DNA of 64,000 nucleotides, taken from the NCBI GenBank assembly GCA_946546945.1, contig CAMNOU010000010.1, positions 37,722-101,721 of the forward strand, in the 5' to 3' direction. Source of the DNA: an uncultured Lachnospiraceae bacterium (lineage in GTDB: Bacteria > Bacillota > Clostridia > Lachnospirales > Lachnospiraceae). The notes beneath the pieces are model-generated. The model saw only the letters and a list, made by a program, of their open reading frames with translations. It was not told the origin of the DNA and searched no databases. This document shows positions 60,666 to 64,000 of this stretch, piece by piece (the first letter of the stretch is position 1; each line of letters opens with the position of its first letter). The position numbers and the translations under genes are program-made.

Positions 60666-61039
60666 TCAACCTTGTTTCAGACAGCATCAGCGCATTGTAT
60701 GAACCGGCACTGGATGCAGGGATAAAGCCATCTGAATTCTGGGAATATTCGCCGGGAGAGATCATGGACCTCATAGAGAGCTATGCCAGGAAAGAGACCC
60801 GGAAAGCCAGGGAACAGGTGAACCGGATGTTCATCCATGCAGAGGTTGTAAGAAGGTATCTGTTCCCGGGAGAAGGCGTCACAGAACCGCCGCATCCATG
60901 GGAGTATTACCCAGAACTATTCTCAGAGGAAGCTGTACATTACACAGAGCAGCGGGAGCAGGTCGAGTTTGCTGATTACAAAGTGCAAAGAAGAGCTATG
61001 TTCAAAGAATATAACAGACGGAGGCAGCAGGGCGTGTGA
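60605..61039 (+). CDS. Tail assembly chaperone, frameshift extension (gpT-like)
   Basis: Read in the -1 frame this adds 144 residues (NAVVNLVSDSISALYEPALD; IKPSEFWEYSPGEIMDLIES) to the first 130 residues of the upstream gene, making a fusion of about 274. It has no credible independent start: the first TTG (60695) lacks a ribosome site. Such gpG-gpGT pairs bind the tape measure during tail assembly. Confidence 0.83.
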   Translation, partial: YGETGGVNAGGNGEHGRNAVVNLVSDSISALYEPALDAGIKPSEFWEYSPGEIMDLIESYARKETRKAREQVNRMFIHAEVVRRYLFPGEGVTEPPHPWEYYPELFSEEAVHYTEQREQVEFADYKVQRRAMFKEYNRRRQQGV

Positions 61040-61068
61040 CCATGCCGCCTCCGCGTTGAGGAACGATT

Positions 61069-64000
61069 ATGGGGACAGAACTAGAAAGAATCAAGGTCGA
61101 GATTGACGCCAGTACGGCACCGATGAAAAAAGCATTTTCGGAAGCTGTGAACATTACGAAAAAAGTAAAAACACAGATTCAGGAGGCCATGAACCAGACA
61201 AAGGCAAACATGCAGATGTCTCCGAATGTAGACACAGAAAAGGCAATGAGCGCAATACAGAAGCTCCGGCTTGCCTGGAAGACATATATGGCAGATGCAA
61301 AAGTGGCAAGTGGCTATTTTGAGTATACTGACGAGTACAAGATTCTTGCTTCTGACATTCTGACAGCATCAGAGAAATTGGAAGAACTGGAAGGAATGAA
61401 GAAGAGGGTAGCAATGTATCAAGGGACGGATTCTGCAGAGTATAAAGAACTGGCGGAGCAGGCCAATGGGGCAAGCGAAGAGCTGGAAGGACTGTACCGT
61501 ATGCTGAACAAGGTGCAGAAAGAGGCTGGGTTCACTCGTTTCACCGGTGGTCTTGCTATGTTAAGGAGGCTCGCGAATGCGGTAGGAACCGTATCGAAGA
61601 AACTCGGACAGCTGGCAGGCGGAGCAATCAGGAAGGCCTCAGGAGCGTTCGCTTCCCTGATCAGGAGGATGTTCTCTGCAAACTCATTATTGGGGAACTT
61701 CTTTAACCGGGGAAACGGCGGGAACCTGTTACAAAGGCTTGGCAGGACTCTGCTCATGGTGGATGCTCTGAAGATGGCATTCCAGCAGTTAAAGAAAGTC
61801 TTCGACTGGGTAAAAGAGGGAATCAAAGAGGGCCTCTCAAACATGGCTGCGGCTATGCCGACGGGAGAACTTGCCCGGAATATGAATACGCTAAAGGCAT
61901 CTGTTGCACAGCTGAAGAATTCACTGGCAAGCGCAGCAGCACCAATCTTCAATGCGTTAGCACCGGCACTGAATGCCCTGATACAGCTTGCGATAAAGGC
62001 TGCAAATGCCGTGGGCATGCTGTTTGCGGCGTTGACCGGGAAGAAGTTCGTTGCAGCGACATCGGGAGCCTCAGCGGCAGCAGGAAGCGTAGGAAGTATC
62101 GGGTCTGCAGCCGACAACGCAAATGCATCCGCAGAGAAACTGAAAAAGACGCTCATGGGATTTGATGTCATTCAGAAACTGGATGATAACGACACTTCCG
62201 GAAGCGGTGGATCCGGCGGCGGAGGTGGTGGAGGTGGTGCCGGCGGCGGTCTGATGGGAGGCTTTGAGGAAGTACCGATTTCCAACCAAATCAAAGAATT
62301 TGCAGACAAGATCAAAGAAGCCTGGAAAAATGCGGATTTCACAGAGATTGGTACAATAGTCGGCACAAAATTGAAGAACGCGCTGGAGAGCATTCCATGG
62401 GATAAGATTAAGACCACATGCAATAAGGTGGCAAAATCGGTTGCGACATTTCTGAACGGCTTTTTTGAAACACCGGGCCTGTTCACGGTCATCGGGGAGA
62501 CTGTCGCAGAAGCTCTGAATACAGAATTTGGGGCTCTGAATATGTTTGCCACGAATTTCCATTGGGACAGCTTCGGAAAGGCAATCAGTGACAGTATCAA
62601 TGGATTTTTCCGGAAATTTGACTGGAAACTTGCCGCAGACACGTTCTCTAACCTGGTGAAAGGTATCGCCACATCCATAGCCACGGCATTCGAAAATGTG
62701 GACTGGCGGGAACTTGGCCGCAAGGTAAAGGAGTTCTTCAAAAATATCGACTGGAATGGAATCGCCGATAGTGTCTTTGAAGCGATCGGAGCAGCTCTTG
62801 GAGGCATCGTTTCATTTATTGTAGGGCTTTTTGAGGACGTTCCGGGTGCAATCAAGAATTTCTTCGCAGAACATATAGCGGAGGCGAAAGAAGCCGGAGG
62901 AAGCGTTTTACAGGGCATCCTGCAGGGGATCCTGGATGCACTCAAGAACATCGGGACATGGATTAAAGAACACATCTTCGATCCGTTTGTAAAAGGATTT
63001 AAGAAAGCATTTGGCATAGCAAGTCCAGCCAAGGAAATGAAGCCGCTTGGTGAATATGTCGTTCTTGGGATTCTGGAAGGGCTTAAGAATAAACTGAAAG
63101 ACATTATCCAGTGGTTCCTTGACCTGCCAGGCAAGATCAAGGAAAAACTTGGAAATGCGAAAGACTGGATCAAGAACATCCTGTTTGGGAAATCCAATGA
63201 AACTGATTTGGGCGACCATACTGCAAAAATCAATCTGATTCGGAAACTAAAGAATGCACTTACGTCATTCCTATCTTGGCTCAAAGAAAAGATTTTTGGG
63301 AAAACAAACGCAGGTACTGAAACCGACTTGGGAACACATACAGGGAAGATCTCTTTGGCAAGGAAACTTGCAAATGTGCTCAGTAAGTTTACGGATTGGG
63401 TAAAAGAAAAGATTTTCGGGTTGGGGAAAACGAACCAATCTGAGACATCACTGGAACACACTGCACGCATCAAGCTTGTCCCAAAACTTGCAGACGGTTT
63501 AGGGAAATTCAGTGACTGGCTCAAGAAGAAACTTGGTATATCTGAAGGGAAGACAGATGCAGACGCCACCATTGGCAGAAAGAAAGGCTGGAAGATTGGA
63601 ACGTTTGCCTCTTGGATTTCCGGAACTTCGAATGGGGAGTTCATTTCCGGAGCAAAAGCAGCGATTGATAGGAAGAGAGGCTGGAAGATAGGTACATTCG
63701 CGTCATGGATATCAGGGGCGTCAAATGGAGAATTCTACTCCGGGGCAAAAGCATTAATCGGAAGAGAAAAAGGTTATAAACCCGGTACATTTGCTCAGTG
63801 GATTTCCGGGAAGCCTAATGGGCAGTTTAACTCTGGCGCATCCGCCGGCATTGGCAGGTATTATGCTTGGACGCCCGGCACGTGGAAAAAATGGATTACC
63901 GGCAGAGATGACGGTCGTTTGTATGGTACCAATGCTATGGTCGGCAGAGCCCTTAATCCTGGAATTAACTGGTCATGGGGCGGTTGGATGAAAATGATAA
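61069..64000 (+). CDS. Tail tape measure protein (5' part, cut by the window end)
   Basis: Open for 977 codons to the end of the window with no stop. The N-terminal coiled region is followed by hydrophobic/amphipathic helices (about 160-330), a Gly/Ser linker (about 380-395), repeats of the F..WxELGxx type, and then two repeat families near 63184-63540 and 63586-63957. The protein sets tail length and is ejected with DNA. It directly follows the chaperone pair. Long open frames on the opposite strand are shadows of its biased composition. Confidence 0.9.
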   Translation, partial: MGTELERIKVEIDASTAPMKKAFSEAVNITKKVKTQIQEAMNQTKANMQMSPNVDTEKAMSAIQKLRLAWKTYMADAKVASGYFEYTDEYKILASDILTASEKLEELEGMKKRVAMYQGTDSAEYKELAEQANGASEELEGLYRMLNKVQKEAGFTRFTGGLAMLRRLANAVGTVSKKLGQLAGGAIRKASGAFASLIRRMFSANSLLGNFFNRGNGGNLLQRLGRTLLMVDALKMAFQQLKKVFDWVKEGIKEGLSNMAAAMPTGELARNMNTLKASVAQLKNSLASAAAPIFNALAPALNALIQLAIKAANAVGMLFAALTGKKFVAATSGASAAAGSVGSIGSAADNANASAEKLKKTLMGFDVIQKLDDNDTSGSGGSGGGGGGGGAGGGLMGGFEEVPISNQIKEFADKIKEAWKNADFTEIGTIVGTKLKNALESIPWDKIKTTCNKVAKSVATFLNGFFETPGLFTVIGETVAEALNTEFGALNMFATNFHWDSFGKAISDSINGFFRKFDWKLAADTFSNLVKGIATSIATAFENVDWRELGRKVKEFFKNIDWNGIADSVFEAIGAALGGIVSFIVGLFEDVPGAIKNFFAEHIAEAKEAGGSVLQGILQGILDALKNIGTWIKEHIFDPFVKGFKKAFGIASPAKEMKPLGEYVVLGILEGLKNKLKDIIQWFLDLPGKIKEKLGNAKDWIKNILFGKSNETDLGDHTAKINLIRKLKNALTSFLSWLKEKIFGKTNAGTETDLGTHTGKISLARKLANVLSKFTDWVKEKIFGLGKTNQSETSLEHTARIKLVPKLADGLGKFSDWLKKKLGISEGKTDADATIGRKKGWKIGTFASWISGTSNGEFISGAKAAIDRKRGWKIGTFASWISGASNGEFYSGAKALIGREKGYKPGTFAQWISGKPNGQFNSGASAGIGRYYAWTPGTWKKWITGRDDGRLYGTNAMVGRALNPGINWSWGGWMKMI
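63586..63957 (+). repeat. Four 93-bp tandem repeats in the tape measure gene
   Basis: Units begin at 63586, 63679, 63772 and 63865, exactly 93 bp (31 codons) apart. The consensus core is GWKIGTFASWISG....G.F.SGA, with the fourth unit most diverged (AWTPGTWKKWITG). Just before, three looser repeats of about 37-40 residues (GK.N..TDLG.HT.KI.L..KL...L) occur. Confidence 0.85.

Larger units (their letters stand above)
34326..64000. mobile_element. Prophage, left 29.7 kb (right end outside the window)
   Basis: A temperate tailed phage genome begins at the broken catalase gene. It has a serine recombinase, repressor/Cro switch, replication and accessory genes, late activator, terminases, portal, head, connector, tail tube, chaperones and tape measure. 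The order fits a long-tailed siphovirus of Firmicutes. The right end, with tail tip, lysis genes and the 5' catalase fragment, is not in the window. No inactivating mutation is evident in the key genes, so it may be functional. Confidence 0.93.

Noticed and set aside
60695..61039. Second tail chaperone as an independent gene from TTG
   Set aside because: There is no ribosome site, and the frame is open further upstream into the slippery site, so it is better read as a frameshift extension.
62172..63644. 490-codon open frame on the minus strand
   Set aside because: It is antisense to the tape measure gene, has Phe/Ser/Pro-rich low-complexity composition typical of a shadow frame, and lacks a ribosome site.
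63586..63957. CRISPR-like array
   Set aside because: The 93-bp repeats are imperfect, contiguous without spacers, and in frame within the tape measure gene. No CRISPR array or cas gene was seen anywhere in the window.

Overview
The window comes from a low-to-mid GC Firmicute, most likely a Lachnospiraceae-type gut clostridium. The evidence is the PolC-type replicase, the Rex and ABC-F pairing, a meso-diaminopimelate MurE, and a frr-uppS-cdsA-dxr-rseP-ispG-polC gene order typical of this phylum. Assignment below phylum is an inference from gene content and style, not from a database search.

Bases 1-33,860 are ordinary chromosome. Nearly all genes are on the + strand: NADP isocitrate dehydrogenase, ABC-F ATPase, redox repressor Rex, NAD(P)HX repair enzyme, alanine racemase, an orphan MazF toxin, a CBS/CorC protein, YebC, glycogen synthase, a TepA-like ClpP homologue, UppP, FtsK/SpoIIIE, a zinc-ribbon/TPR surface protein, DapF, MurE, and then the PyrH-Frr-UppS-CdsA-Dxr-RseP-IspG-PolC block. 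A chorismate mutase/ACT protein, a Cof-type phosphatase and a convergent PHP phosphatase follow. The infC-rpmI-rplT operon comes next; it has an attenuator leader and an AUU start on infC. A tRNA-Glu(CUC) gene with its own promoter and terminator closes the block.

Bases 33,909-34,331 hold only the C-terminal part of a manganese catalase gene (- strand). Its 5' part is missing because a prophage begins exactly there. The prophage runs off the right end of the window (about 34,326 to >64,000). A large serine recombinase abuts the junction. After it come a leftward lysogeny unit (lipoprotein and a self-cleaving CI/LexA-like repressor), a divergent Cro-like gene with three CTTCG-N3-CGAAG operators, and an early region of many small genes. 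The early region includes an HUH replication initiator, an RNase H-like protein, an HNH-like protein, a PcfJ-domain protein and a late-gene activator.

The late region follows in standard order: small and large terminase, SPP1-type portal, MuF minor head protein, a tandem DUF2829/Tad2-like protein, scaffold, major capsid, connectors, tail tube, a tail chaperone with a T-TTT-TTT -1 frameshift site, and an unfinished tape measure gene. Long tail genes and no visible contractile sheath suggest a siphovirus. Lysis and tail-tip genes must lie beyond the window.

The points most worth following up are: the prophage sitting inside a catalase gene (possible regulated gene reconstitution on excision); an AT-rich C-terminal domain on MuF with an overlapping small partner gene (candidate toxin-immunity pair); the two-copy Tad2-like gene (candidate anti-Thoeris sponge); and a 16-bp palindrome (GTTGTACCGGTACAAC) that recurs through the prophage, three times placed directly after stop codons.
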